From contig NZ_CP102512.1 in the NCBI RefSeq assembly GCF_024612015.1, positions 4,650,001 to 4,714,000 of the forward strand: 64,000 bases of DNA, read 5' to 3'. Numbering within the stretch: position 1 is the stretch's first letter; the number at the start of each line of letters is the position of its first letter. Source of the stretch: Streptomyces sp. CA-210063 (GTDB lineage: Bacteria; Actinomycetota; Actinomycetes; Streptomycetales; Streptomycetaceae). Position numbers and translations under genes: made by a program. Below the pieces are notes generated by a model. It did not search any database. It saw nothing but the letters and a program-made list of their open reading frames with translations, and was not told the origin of the DNA. Shown in pieces: positions 39,354 to 48,511 of the stretch.

Positions 39354-40886
39354 TCACGGAGCCGGTTCGATGAACCCCTGTTCGACGAGGAGCCGGATCT
39401 GGGTCGGTGTGCGGTCGCGCAGCGCCACCGGGTCCTCGCCGACGAGTTGGGCGATGGCGTCCAGAATCCGCCCCGCGCTGAGCGTGCCGTCGCACACACC
39501 GGCGAATCCCGCGCCGACCGTGTCCACCTTGGCGGCTCGGCGCATGCCCCGGTTCTGACGCAGCACCACATGCTCGGGGTCCTCGGCGCCGGGCAGCCCG
39601 ACCTGCTCCTGGACGACCTCGGCGGTGAGCCGGAAGTGCGCGGCCAGGAGCGCCGCGTCGTCGTTCGCCCGCAGATAGTCGAGGCGCGCGAAGTGCTGCC
39701 GCACCGTGTCACCGAGCGGCTGTTCGACCGGATGCGGCCACTCCTCGACGGTGATCGAGGGCACGGCGGCCGCGGCGGCCGACTTCCGCAGCGTGATCCA
39801 GCCGAACCCGACGCCCTTCACCTTCCGCGCCTCGAACTCGTCGAGCCACGCGTCGTACCGCGCCCGGTACTCGGCCACGTCACCGCGGTGATCGCCCGCG
39901 TCCCGCAGCCACAACTCCGCGTACTGCGTGACGTCCTGGACCTCCCGCTGCACGATCCACGCGTCGCACCCGCGCGGCACCCACGACCGGAGCCGCTCCT
40001 GCCAGTCCTCCCCCTCCACGTGCTGCCAGTTGGCGAGGAACTGCGCGAACCCGCCCTCGTTCAGCCGCTCCCCCGCCTGTGAAACGAGCGTGCGGCACAG
40101 ATCGTCCCCGCCCATCCCGCCGTCGCGGTACGTCAGCCGTGCACCGGGCGAGATCACGAACGGCGGATTGGACACGATGAGGTCGTACGTCTCGTCGTCC
40201 GCGACCGGCTCGAAGAGCGAGCCCTGACGCAGATCGACCGCAGGAGCCCCGGAGAGCGCCAGCGTGAGCGCCGTGATGTGCAGCGCGCGCGGGTTGAGGT
40301 CCGTCGCCGTCACGCGCGTGGCGTGCTGGGCGGCGTGCAGCGCCTGGATCCCGGAGCCGGTGCCGAGATCGAGGGCGGAGGCGACGGGCGTACGTACGGT
40401 GATGCCGGCGAGCGTCGTGGAGGCCCCGCCGACCCCCAGCACGACGCCCTCGTCCCGGCTCCCGATCCCCCCGGCCCCGCCGACCGCACACCCCAGGTCG
40501 GACACGATGAACCAGTCCTCACCATCGGGCCCGCCGTACGGCCGCAGGTCGACGGTTGCGGCGACCTCGTCGCCGTCCTCACCGACGGGAACCAGCCACC
40601 CGCTCTCCACGCACGCGTCAACAGGCAGGACGCCCTCCACGCGCGCGCGTGCGACCGGCTGCTGCAGCAGAAACAGCCGCACCAGCGCCTCCAGCGCCGT
40701 CTCTCCCCGCGTCGCCCTGAGCGCCGGCACCACCTCGCTCCGCGCCAGCGCCGCGTACGCGGAGGCGCCGAGCAGCTCAAGAAGCCCATCGGCGGTGAAG
40801 TCCGCGCCCAGCAGCGCGTCACGCAGCCGAGCAGCGACATCGGACCGGTCGACAGAGGGCAGAGAAGACAGCCTGGAGTCACTCAC
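39354..40886 (-). CDS. SAM-dependent methyltransferase (N5-glutamine/RsmC type)
   Basis: This is a 510-residue protein. An N-terminal helical domain (1-150) is followed by the methyltransferase core: VASALDLGTGSGIQALHAAQ (motif I), VTATDLNPRALHITALTLAL, then YDLIVSNPPFVISPG. The NPPF motif fits enzymes that methylate glutamine amide or ring nitrogens of nucleic acid. The C-terminal part (about 370-510) is helical and ends with PTQIRLLVEQGFIEPAP. It is a conserved neighbour of topA and hppA in Streptomyces (SCO3545-like). The exact substrate is unknown. ATG 40884-40886 is used. Confidence 0.85.
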   Translation of the reverse strand: MSDSRLSSLPSVDRSDVAARLRDALLGADFTADGLLELLGASAYAALARSEVVPALRATRGETALEALVRLFLLQQPVARARVEGVLPVDACVESGWLVPVGEDGDEVAATVDLRPYGGPDGEDWFIVSDLGCAVGGAGGIGSRDEGVVLGVGGASTTLAGITVRTPVASALDLGTGSGIQALHAAQHATRVTATDLNPRALHITALTLALSGAPAVDLRQGSLFEPVADDETYDLIVSNPPFVISPGARLTYRDGGMGGDDLCRTLVSQAGERLNEGGFAQFLANWQHVEGEDWQERLRSWVPRGCDAWIVQREVQDVTQYAELWLRDAGDHRGDVAEYRARYDAWLDEFEARKVKGVGFGWITLRKSAAAAAVPSITVEEWPHPVEQPLGDTVRQHFARLDYLRANDDAALLAAHFRLTAEVVQEQVGLPGAEDPEHVVLRQNRGMRRAAKVDTVGAGFAGVCDGTLSAGRILDAIAQLVGEDPVALRDRTPTQIRLLVEQGFIEPAP

Positions 40887-40960
40887 ACCGCTCAGCGTAT
40901 CCGCGAGCCGCCAAAGCGACCGTTCACACCTACGGACAGCCGCACCGCCGGGCAGCCACC

Positions 40961-41230
40961 CACCCGGCAGTAGCAGACGCCGATCTACCCGCCATAGCCG
41001 CGGGCAGTCACCCCGCTAGCCCGCCACCCACCCAGCAGCGGCAGACGCCGACCTACCTGCCATAGCCGCAGACAATCGCGCCACTAGGCGCCACCCAGCA
41101 GCGGCAGGCAGACGCCGACCTGCCTGCCATAGCCGCGGACAGTCACCCGCCCGGCCAGCGCCCACCCAGCAGCGGCAGACGCCGACCTGCCTGCCGTAGC
41201 TGCGGGCAGTCGTGCCGCTAGGGGCGGCAC
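40961..41230. repeat. Four tandem copies of a 63-71-bp GC-rich repeat
   Basis: Copies beginning CACCCAGCAGCGGCAG (first one CACCCGGCAGTAGCAG) start at 40961, 41029, 41092 and 41163. Each continues with ACGCCGACCTRCCTGCCATA and an AGCCGCGGGCAGTC-type end. The units differ by small changes. They fill most of the 462-bp gap between the methyltransferase start and the lipoprotein stop. I see no gene there. Confidence 0.75.
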
Positions 41231-41348
41231 GGGTGGGCGCAGCGGCACCCGGCCGGCGCCGGTGAGCGAAGCCCGCCCCGCCCAGCACCAGCCGCCGGGC
41301 ACCCAGCCGCCTCCGGCTCAGTCAGCCCATGGCCCAGTAAGCCCCGGC

Positions 41349-41942
41349 TCAGCTCTTCGTAGCCGAAGCCGGCGCCGACGCCGTCCCGGAGGTGGTCGCG
41401 GACTTGCAGCTCTGCTGCTCGGCCATGGCCTGCCCCACCTCGCCCTTCTCCAGCTCCTTCAGCGCGTCACTCCCGGTCTTGCTCAGCTTCTCCAGCTCGG
41501 TGGCAACCCCTTCGAGCCCGTCCGCGAACTTCGCCTGATCCTTCGTGTTCAGCGCGTCCGACTTCTTCTTCAGCTCGCCATACGCCGTCGACAGCTGATT
41601 CAGCTCGGCGACCGCGGCCTTCTGCTTCTTCTCGCCGTCCTCGACATCCGGCGCCCCGGCCTGCTGAATGGCCGTCGCCATCGCCTTGTACGCGTCGGAG
41701 ATGTCCTGGAAGCCCTGGGAGTCGGCCTTCTGCACGTCCGCCGGTGCGCTGTCGTCCGAGGTCTCCTTCTGGATCGAGGCGTTGGCCGCCGCGATCTTCT
41801 TGATCTGCGGCTGCACGGAGTCGCAGACCTCCTTGGCCCAGGAGTTCAGCTTGTCGTTCGTCTCGTCGTCGCCGCTGCAGCCGGACAGCGCCAGTACCAG
41901 TACCGCACCGCCGGACAGTGCGGCCGCGAGCTTCTTGTTCAC
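41349..41942 (-). CDS. Small secreted lipoprotein
   Basis: This 197-residue protein starts at GTG 41940-41942 with GGAAGGGA upstream. The signal KKLAAALSGGAVLVLALSGC ends in a lipobox. The mature part is helical and Lys/Glu/Ala rich (WAKEVCDSVQPQIKKIAAAN, ELNQLSTAYGELKKKSDALN) with Cys near both ends. It matches the small secreted protein found beside hppA in Streptomyces. Its function is unknown. It lies downstream of hppA but a very strong hairpin separates them. Confidence 0.8.
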   Translation of the reverse strand: MNKKLAAALSGGAVLVLALSGCSGDDETNDKLNSWAKEVCDSVQPQIKKIAAANASIQKETSDDSAPADVQKADSQGFQDISDAYKAMATAIQQAGAPDVEDGEKKQKAAVAELNQLSTAYGELKKKSDALNTKDQAKFADGLEGVATELEKLSKTGSDALKELEKGEVGQAMAEQQSCKSATTSGTASAPASATKS

Positions 41943-42086
41943 CGGATTGGTCCCTTCCATGGCTCTCGGCCCCGGAACATACACGCCAGATGGGCGACAC
42001 CTGTGTGCCGAGCACCCCACGTACATCCTTTTGTAACCATTTGCACCAAGAGAGAGAAGGCTCACGAAGTCCATCGGCACGCAGAA

Positions 42087-42128
42087 GGGCGGGCGGGCGA
42101 CGCGTCAACACGCGTCGCCCGCCCGCCC
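42087..42128 (-). terminator. 19-bp perfect stem terminator of hppA
   Basis: GGGCGGGCGGGCGACGCGT (42087-42105) pairs without mismatch with 42110-42128 over the loop CAAC. It lies 39 bp past the hppA stop. It is one of the strongest stems in the window. Confidence 0.85.
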
Positions 42129-42166
42129 CTTGAACTGGGACCTCGTCAGACCGATCCCGAGACCGC

Positions 42167-44572
42167 CTACGAAACCACCGCAGGATCCGCCGACTTGGCC
42201 ACCCGCTCGGAGTTGCCTTCGTCACCCATGGCGATCCCGCGCCGCTTGGACACGTACACCGCCGCGACGATCACGGCGATCGAGGCCACCGCGATGGCGA
42301 CGCGCAGCCCGACGCTCTTGTCGTCGCCGTAGCTGAACTGGACGACCGCGGGCGCGATGAGCAGCGCGACGAGGTTCATCACCTTCAGCAGCGGGTTGAT
42401 GGCCGGGCCCGCGGTGTCCTTGAACGGGTCGCCCACCGTGTCGCCGATGACGGTCGCGGCATGGGCCTCGCTGCCCTTGCCGCCGTGATGGCCGTCCTCG
42501 ACGAGTTTCTTGGCGTTGTCCCACGCGCCACCGGAGTTGGCGAGGAACACCGCCATCAGCGTCCCCGTACCGATTGCGCCCGCGAGATAGGCGCCGAGCG
42601 CGCCGACCCCGAGGGAGAACCCGATCGCGATCGGCGCCATGACGGCGAGCAGACCGGGTGTGGCCAGCTCCCGCAGGGCGTCCTTGGTGCAGATGTCGAC
42701 GACCCGGCCGTACTCGGGCTTCTCGCTGTAGTCCATGATCCCGGGGTGCTCGCGGAACTGCCGCCGCACCTCGTAGACCACCGCGCCCGCCGACCGCGAG
42801 ACCGCGTTGATCGCCAGCCCCGAGAAGAGGAAGACGACCGCGGCGCCCGCGATGAGCCCGACGAGGTTGTTGGGCTGCGAGATGTCCATCATCAGGTTCA
42901 TCGGCGCGCCTTCGCCGGAGACCTTCTCGCCGACCTCGTTCGCGGCCGTGAGGATCGCGTCGCGGTACGAACCGAAGAGCGCGGCGGCCGCGAGTACGGC
43001 CGTGGCGATGGCGATGCCCTTGGTGATGGCCTTGGTGGTGTTGCCGACGGCGTCCAGGTCGGTGAGCACCTGTGCGCCCGCGCCCTCGACGTCACCGGAC
43101 ATCTCGGCGATGCCCTGCGCGTTGTCGGAGACCGGCCCGAAGGTGTCCATGGCGACGATGACGCCGACCGTGGTGAGCAGCCCGGTCCCGGCGAGCGCCA
43201 CCGCGAACAGGGCGAGCATGATCGACGTACCGCCGAGCAGGAACGCCCCGTACACGCCGAGGCCGATCAACAGGGCGGTGTAGACGGCCGATTCGAGACC
43301 GATGGAGATACCGGCGAGGACCACGGTGGCCGCGCCGGTGAGCGAGCTCTTGCCGATGTCCCGTACGGGACGCCGGCTGGTCTCGGTGAAGTAGCCGGTG
43401 AGCTGCTGGATCAGCGCTGCCAGCACGATGCCGATGGCCACCGCGACGACCGCGAGGACCCGTGGATCGCCGCCATGGCCCTGGATCGCCGTGTCCGTGA
43501 CCCCGTCGAGGTCGGCGTACGACGACGGCAGGTAGGCGTAGACGGCGACGGCGACGAGCACCAGCGAGATCACCGCGGAGATGAAGAAGCCGCGGTTGAT
43601 GGCGGACATTCCGCTGCGGTCGCTGCGGCGGGGCGCCACCGCGAAGATGCCGATCATCGCGGTGAGTACGCCGATCGCGGGCACGATCAGCGGGAACGCG
43701 AGCCCGGCGTCACCGAACGCCGCCTTGCCGAGGATCAGCGCGGCGACGAGCGTCACGGCGTAGGACTCGAAGAGGTCGGCCGCCATGCCCGCGCAGTCGC
43801 CGACGTTGTCGCCCACGTTGTCGGCGATGGTCGCGGCATTGCGCGGGTCGTCCTCCGGAATGCCCTGCTCGACCTTGCCGACCAGGTCGGCGCCGACGTC
43901 GGCGGCCTTGGTGAAGATGCCGCCACCGACACGCATGAACATGGCGATGAGCGCGGCCCCGAGTCCGAAGCCCTCCAGCACCTTCGGCGCGTCGGCCGCG
44001 TACACGAGGACCACGCAGGACGCGCCGAGGAGGCCGAGCCCCACCGTGAACATACCGACGACGCCGCCCGTGCGAAATGCGATCTTCATCGCCTTGTGCG
44101 AGACGGCGGTGAGATCTTTTTCCGGCTCTCCAGGCGCCGGTGTCGCTTCCCGAGCCGCTGCGGCGACGCGCACATTGCTGCGCACGGCGAGCCACATACC
44201 GATATAACCGGTGGCCGCCGAGAACGCCGCGCCGATCAAGAAGAACACCGATCGTCCGGCGCGCTGATTCCAGTCGTCCGCGGGCAGCAGCATGAGCAGG
44301 AAGAACACGACGACGGCGAATACGCCGAGCGTGCGCAACTGCCGTGCCAGATAGGCGTTCGCGCCTTCCTGGATCGCCGTCGCGATCTTCCTCATGCTGT
44401 CGGTGCCCTCGCCCGCCGCGAGCACCTGGCGCACCAGGACACCCGCCACGGCAAGCGCGGCCAACGCCACAGCACCGATCACCAAGACGATGATCCGGTT
44501 GTCGTCCGTCAGTACCGCGGCTGCGAAGTTCGTGGTGTGGTCAAACCTTTGAGGGGTAGAAAGCCCCGCCAT
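42167..44572 (-). CDS. hppA: Membrane-bound proton-pumping pyrophosphatase
   Basis: This 801-residue protein has about 16 membrane segments. Catalytic motifs are GGGIFTKAADVGADLVGKVE, IPEDDPRNAATIADNVGDNV, GDCAGMAADLFESY, and near the end SGGAWDNAKKLVEDGHHG with GDTVGDPFKDTAGPAINPLL. The sequence VGNTTKAITKG has Lys and Thr at the two positions that set potassium need, so the enzyme should be potassium independent and pump protons. It splits pyrophosphate to build a proton gradient. ATG at 44570-44572 has AAGGAGGA upstream. It is followed by a very strong terminator. Confidence 0.96.
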   Translation of the reverse strand: MAGLSTPQRFDHTTNFAAAVLTDDNRIIVLVIGAVALAALAVAGVLVRQVLAAGEGTDSMRKIATAIQEGANAYLARQLRTLGVFAVVVFFLLMLLPADDWNQRAGRSVFFLIGAAFSAATGYIGMWLAVRSNVRVAAAAREATPAPGEPEKDLTAVSHKAMKIAFRTGGVVGMFTVGLGLLGASCVVLVYAADAPKVLEGFGLGAALIAMFMRVGGGIFTKAADVGADLVGKVEQGIPEDDPRNAATIADNVGDNVGDCAGMAADLFESYAVTLVAALILGKAAFGDAGLAFPLIVPAIGVLTAMIGIFAVAPRRSDRSGMSAINRGFFISAVISLVLVAVAVYAYLPSSYADLDGVTDTAIQGHGGDPRVLAVVAVAIGIVLAALIQQLTGYFTETSRRPVRDIGKSSLTGAATVVLAGISIGLESAVYTALLIGLGVYGAFLLGGTSIMLALFAVALAGTGLLTTVGVIVAMDTFGPVSDNAQGIAEMSGDVEGAGAQVLTDLDAVGNTTKAITKGIAIATAVLAAAALFGSYRDAILTAANEVGEKVSGEGAPMNLMMDISQPNNLVGLIAGAAVVFLFSGLAINAVSRSAGAVVYEVRRQFREHPGIMDYSEKPEYGRVVDICTKDALRELATPGLLAVMAPIAIGFSLGVGALGAYLAGAIGTGTLMAVFLANSGGAWDNAKKLVEDGHHGGKGSEAHAATVIGDTVGDPFKDTAGPAINPLLKVMNLVALLIAPAVVQFSYGDDKSVGLRVAIAVASIAVIVAAVYVSKRRGIAMGDEGNSERVAKSADPAVVS

Positions 44573-44835
44573 TCGTCCTCCTTGACGCTTGGGCTGAGCT
44601 CAAGATGTGGACGGATTGTAGGGAGCGGAACCTGATCAAAACAGTGCGCGACAAACGGAATTGGCCTTCACATGCTCTTCAGCAAATGATCGGCACCCCA
44701 CCACGCTACTCGAAAGAAGTAACGCCTCAAAAGCATTGACGCTTGATCAAATGATCGCGTGATTGATCGTGAATTCCTTCACGAATTCCGGTGTTCCGAT
44801 GAACGGTGATCGGAATAAATGCCCGGCAAACACGA
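44573..44835. other. AT-rich gap upstream of hppA
   Basis: No gene is supported. The stretch is clearly richer in AT than its surroundings. It holds several TGATC words at about 44742-44769 (including TTGATCAAATGATC) and the dyad CGTGAA/TTCACG near 44769-44784. It probably carries the hppA promoter and control sites; I cannot name a regulator. Confidence 0.4.
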
Positions 44836-44858
44836 AGGGCCCTGCTCAGCAGGGCCCT
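44836..44858 (-). terminator. Terminator after the bldG partner gene
   Basis: AGGGCCCTGC (44836-44845) pairs with GCAGGGCCCT (44849-44858) over TCA. It lies 27 bp past the stop of the anti-sigma gene. Confidence 0.75.
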
Positions 44859-44884
44859 CGCGGTACTACTTGAAGTTATGAGGA

Positions 44885-45319
44885 TCAGGGCAGAACCGCG
44901 ATCGACGGCGTCGTCGGCCAGGTCATGCGGATCAGTCCGCCGTTCTCCCCGGCCGAGACCTCGACATCGTCTACGAGGCCACTGATGACCGCGAGGCCCA
45001 TGTCGTCCTCCTCGATGTCGGCATCCGCGTCGCCACCGGCACCCGATGACTTGTCACCGGGGACGGCGTGCGGCGCCTCGTCGCCGACCTCGATGGAGAA
45101 CTGTTTCTCCTCCTCGATCAGCAACACCCGCACCGGCGCCGAGATACCACTGCTCTGATGCAGTCCGACGGCACGGGTGCACGCCTCGCCGACGGCCAAC
45201 CTGACCTCGTCGAGGACGGCCTCGTCCACTCCGGCCCTGCGCGCCACCGCTGCCGCCACCAGTCGGGCGGTCCGGACGTGCTCGGGCAGCGCGCTGAAGC
45301 GGAGTTCAACGGTGGCCAT
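44885..45319 (-). CDS. Anti-sigma factor kinase-like ATPase, BldG partner (SCO3548-like)
   Basis: This 144-residue GHKL-type ATP-binding protein of the RsbW class has LDEVRLAVGEACTRAVGLHQ as the N box, then MGLAVISGLVDDVEVSAGEN as the G1 region. An acidic insert (SSGAGGDADADIEEDDMG) sits between. It lies directly after bldG. In S. coelicolor the equivalent, SCO3548, binds BldG and opposes it in development and antibiotic control. BldG in turn is switched by phosphorylation. Two hairpins in the 107-bp gap suggest that both single-gene and two-gene transcripts are made. Confidence 0.9.
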   Translation of the reverse strand: MATVELRFSALPEHVRTARLVAAAVARRAGVDEAVLDEVRLAVGEACTRAVGLHQSSGISAPVRVLLIEEEKQFSIEVGDEAPHAVPGDKSSGAGGDADADIEEDDMGLAVISGLVDDVEVSAGENGGLIRMTWPTTPSIAVLP

Positions 45320-45356
45320 GCATCCCCCTCGGAACTACGGGCGTGCTGTCGGAGGG

Positions 45357-45420
45357 CCGGGCCACACAGGCCCGGTCCCCCTCACTTGTCTCTGGCCGTC
45401 CGGGCGCGGGGCCCGGACGG
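45357..45420 (-). terminator. Two hairpins between bldG and its partner gene
   Basis: CCGTCCGGGC (45396-45405) pairs with GCCCGGACGG (45411-45420), 6 bp past the bldG stop. A second stem CCGGGCC/GGCCCGG lies at 45357-45375. They would give partial termination after bldG, in line with the mono- and polycistronic bldG transcripts reported in S. coelicolor. Confidence 0.65.
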
Positions 45421-45426
45421 ACGTGA

Positions 45427-45768
45427 TCAGTCAGTGGCCGCCACCGCTTCGTCGACCGAGGTGTGAATCGGGAACACCTTGGTCAGACCGGTGATGCGGA
45501 AGATCTTCAAAATCCGCTCCTGGTTGCACACCAGGCGCAGCGAGCCCTCGTGGGCCCGTACTCGCTTCAGGCCGCCCACCAGTACGCCGAGCCCGGTGGA
45601 GTCGAGGAAGTCGACGCCCTCCATGTCGACGACGAGGTGAAAACTCCCGTCGTTGACCAGCTCGACCAGCTGCTCACGCAGCTTGGGCGCGGTATAAACG
45701 TCGATTTCGCCACCGACCTCGACGACCGTACGATCGCCGACGGTACGGGTCGACAGGGACAGGTCCAC
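45427..45768 (-). CDS. bldG: Anti-sigma factor antagonist BldG
   Basis: This is a 113-residue STAS-domain protein. [20 protein letters not shown] starts it, and the phosphorylation site is the Ser in [37 protein letters not shown] and [16 protein letters not shown] complete the BldG pattern, which I recognise closely. Unphosphorylated BldG binds anti-sigma factors and frees stress and developmental sigma factors. It is essential for aerial mycelium and antibiotic production in S. coelicolor. ATG at 45766-45768 has GGAGGATC upstream. The gene is divergent from a helicase gene across 83 bp. Confidence 0.95.
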   Translation of the reverse strand: MDLSLSTRTVGDRTVVEVGGEIDVYTAPKLREQLVELVNDGSFHLVVDMEGVDFLDSTGLGVLVGGLKRVRAHEGSLRLVCNQERILKIFRITGLTKVFPIHTSVDEAVAATD

Positions 45769-45851
45769 GGATCCTCCAGCACCTTGCTATCGAGCGTTCG
45801 CCCCTCGGGACACCTCGGCTTGAAAGCCCCCGGGACGGTTCGCCAGCCGCG

Positions 45852-48350
45852 ATGGCATTCAATCACTTACCGGCAGGCGTGCACGACGCCTTGGCTCCAT
45901 TGTCCGTCACGCCGGTGACACACTCGATGCCGATGGCCAAGAATCACCGATCCGATCGATCCTCGACGGACACCGCCCCCAGCCCTTCGCCGAGCACGGT
46001 CCTGGACCGGCTCGCCTCGGGCGCAAGCCGGGCTTCGCGCATCACTCATACGGAGCATGTGCCCCCGCGCGCGGGCCGCCATGCCGTCTGGCCCGACCGG
46101 ATCCGCTCGGAAGTCGTCGCCGCCGTGCAGGCCGCGGGAATCGAACATCCCTGGGCCCACCAGGCACGTGTGGCCGAGCACGCGCTGGACGGCGAGTCGG
46201 TCGTCGTCGCCACGGGCACCGCCTCCGGCAAGTCGCTGGCCTACCTCGTACCGGTCCTGTCGCGCCTTCTGGACGGCGCCGAGGCCCCCAACGGCCGCGG
46301 GGCGACCACGCTCTACCTGGCCCCCACCAAGGCCCTCGCGGCGGATCAGTGCCGATCCGTGAAGGAACTTTCACAACCTCTGGGAAACGCCGTACGCCCG
46401 GCCGTGTACGACGGAGACACGCCCGTCGAGGAGCGCGAGTGGGTGCGCCAGTACGCCAATTACGTCCTCACCAACCCCGACATGCTGCACCGCGGGATAC
46501 TCCCCTCCCACCCCCGCTGGTCTTCCTTCCTGCGCGCCCTCAAGTACGTGGTCATCGACGAGTGCCACACCTACCGCGGCGTCTTCGGCTCCCACGTCGC
46601 CCAGGTGCTGCGCCGCCTCCGCCGTCTGTGCGCCCGCTACGGCGCCGAACCCGTCTTCCTGCTGGCCTCCGCGACCGCCGCCGAGCCCTCGGCCGCCGCA
46701 GGCCGCCTCACCGGCGTCCCGGTCACCGAGGTCGCGGACGACGCCTCACCCCGCGGCGAACTGGTGTTTGCCCTCTGGGAGCCCCCACTCACCGAACTCC
46801 ACGGCGAGAAGGGCGCGCCGGTGCGGCGTACGGCCACCGCCGAGACCGCCGATCTTCTGACCGACCTGGTCCTGCAAGGCGTCCGCTCGGTCGCCTTCGT
46901 ACGTTCCCGGCGCGGCGCCGAGCTGATCTCGGTGATCGCCCAGGAGCGCCTCGCGGCAGTGACATCAGCGGCTGACGCCACGGGCGCCCGCTCACTGGCC
47001 CACCGCGTGGCCGCCTACCGCGGCGGCTATCTCCCCGAGGAACGCCGCGCTCTCGAGCGCGCCCTCCATTCCGGCGAGCTCCTCGGCCTCGCCGCCACCA
47101 CCGCCCTGGAACTCGGCGTCGACATCTCCGGCCTGGACGCCGTCCTCATCGCCGGCTACCCGGGCACCCGCGCCTCCCTGTGGCAGCAGGCCGGCCGCGC
47201 CGGACGCTCCGGCCAGGGCGCCCTCGCCGTCCTCGTGGCCCGCGACGACCCACTGGACACCTTCCTGGTCCACCACCCCGAGGCCCTCTTCGACCAACCG
47301 GTGGAATCGACCGTCCTCGACCCCGACAACCCGTACGTCCTCGCCCCTCACCTCTGCGCCGCCGCCGCGGAACTTCCCCTGACGGACGAGGACCTCGATC
47401 TGTTCGGCCCGGCGTGCGAGGAGTTGCTGCCGCAGCTGGAGGCCGCGAAGCTGCTCCGCCGCCGGGCCAAGGCCTGGCACTGGACGCGCCGCGAACGGGC
47501 CGCCGACCTCACCGACATCCGGGGCCAGGGCGGCCGCCCCGTCCAGGTCGTCGAGACCGGCACGGGCCGGCTCCTCGGCACGGTGGACGCGGGCGCCGCC
47601 CACACCACCGTCCACGAGGGCGCGGTCCATCTGCACCAGGGCCGTACGTACCTGGTGCGCGAACTGGACCTGGAGGACTCCGTCGCCCTCGTCGAACAGG
47701 CCGACCCGCCCTATTCGACGGTCGCCCGCGACACCACCGCCATCTCCGTCCTGGAGACCGACACCGCGGTCCCCTGGGGCGACGGCCGTTTGTGCTTCGG
47801 CTCCGTCGAAGTCACCAACCAGGTCGTCTCCTTCCTCCGTCGACGCCTCATCACCGGCGAAGTGCTCGGCGAGACCAAACTCGACCTCCCTCCTCGAACG
47901 CTGCGCACCCGCGCCGTCTGGTGGACTGTCACCGAGGACCAGCTGGACGCGGCCCGGATCAACCCCGAGATCCTCGGCGGCGCCCTGCACGCCGCCGAAC
48001 ATGCCTCGATCGGCATGCTTCCCCTCTTCGCGACCTGCGACCGCTGGGACATCGGCGGGGTCTCCGTCCCGCTCCACCCCGATACGCTCCTGCCGACCGT
48101 CTTCGTCTACGACGGCCACCCGGGCGGCGCGGGTTTCGCCGAGCGCGCCTTCCACACCGCCCGCGCCTGGCTCACCGCCACCCGCCAGGCGATCGCCTCC
48201 TGCGAGTGCGACGCCGGGTGCCCGTCCTGCATCCAGTCCCCCAAATGCGGCAACGGCAACGACCCGTTGCACAAGCGGGGGGCCGTACGGCTGCTGACCG
48301 AGCTGCTGCGCGCCGCGCCGGACGCTCCGCGGGAGGACCGGGTGCCTTAG
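45852..48350 (+). CDS. DEAD/DEAH-box helicase with DUF1998 domain (MrfA/Hrq1-like)
   Basis: This 832-residue SF2 helicase has WAHQARVAEHALDGESVVVA (Q-like motif), TGTASGKSLAYLVPVL (motif I), APTKALAADQ, LTNPDMLHRGIL, VVIDECHTYRGVFGSH (DECH, motif II), LLASATAAEP (III), TALELGVDISGLDAVLIAGY (V) and QQAGRAGRSGQG (VI). The C-terminal DUF1998 module carries four cysteines (CECDAGCPSCIQSPKCGNGN), as in MrfA and Hrq1, helicases for interstrand crosslink repair. It should unwind DNA 3' to 5'. The first 70 residues are poorly ordered and Ser/Pro rich. I kept the ATG at 45852, which matches the start I recall for the S. coelicolor protein. Confidence 0.92.
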   Translation: MAFNHLPAGVHDALAPLSVTPVTHSMPMAKNHRSDRSSTDTAPSPSPSTVLDRLASGASRASRITHTEHVPPRAGRHAVWPDRIRSEVVAAVQAAGIEHPWAHQARVAEHALDGESVVVATGTASGKSLAYLVPVLSRLLDGAEAPNGRGATTLYLAPTKALAADQCRSVKELSQPLGNAVRPAVYDGDTPVEEREWVRQYANYVLTNPDMLHRGILPSHPRWSSFLRALKYVVIDECHTYRGVFGSHVAQVLRRLRRLCARYGAEPVFLLASATAAEPSAAAGRLTGVPVTEVADDASPRGELVFALWEPPLTELHGEKGAPVRRTATAETADLLTDLVLQGVRSVAFVRSRRGAELISVIAQERLAAVTSAADATGARSLAHRVAAYRGGYLPEERRALERALHSGELLGLAATTALELGVDISGLDAVLIAGYPGTRASLWQQAGRAGRSGQGALAVLVARDDPLDTFLVHHPEALFDQPVESTVLDPDNPYVLAPHLCAAAAELPLTDEDLDLFGPACEELLPQLEAAKLLRRRAKAWHWTRRERAADLTDIRGQGGRPVQVVETGTGRLLGTVDAGAAHTTVHEGAVHLHQGRTYLVRELDLEDSVALVEQADPPYSTVARDTTAISVLETDTAVPWGDGRLCFGSVEVTNQVVSFLRRRLITGEVLGETKLDLPPRTLRTRAVWWTVTEDQLDAARINPEILGGALHAAEHASIGMLPLFATCDRWDIGGVSVPLHPDTLLPTVFVYDGHPGGAGFAERAFHTARAWLTATRQAIASCECDAGCPSCIQSPKCGNGNDPLHKRGAVRLLTELLRAAPDAPREDRVP

Positions 48351-48454
48351 GGCCTGGGGCGCCTTGGGACTCGGGGGTTCAGGGCGGCTTGGAGCTCGGG
48401 GTTTACGGGCGCCTTGGGACTCGGGGGCCACTGTGTTCTGGCGACTGCCGGTCG

Positions 48455-48497
48455 TGTGTGGCTGGTCGCGCAGTTCCCCGCGCCCCTTTCGGGGCGC
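48455..48497. repeat. Dispersed Streptomyces intergenic repeat, copy 2
   Basis: GTGTGGCTGGTCGCGCAGTT followed by CCCCGCGCCCC, then the hairpin GCGCCCC/GGGGCGC (48480-48497). It is the same element as 33131-33163 in the other orientation. It sits between converging genes and can end transcripts from both sides. Just upstream, GGGCGCCTTGGGACTCGGGG occurs twice (about 48357 and 48409). Confidence 0.6.
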
Positions 48498-48511
48498 TCC
48501 AGTGGGCCTCC

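Noticed and set aside
40961..41230. Long repeats considered as a CRISPR
   Set aside because: The whole 63-71-bp unit is repeated, including the parts that would be spacers, and no cas gene is near.
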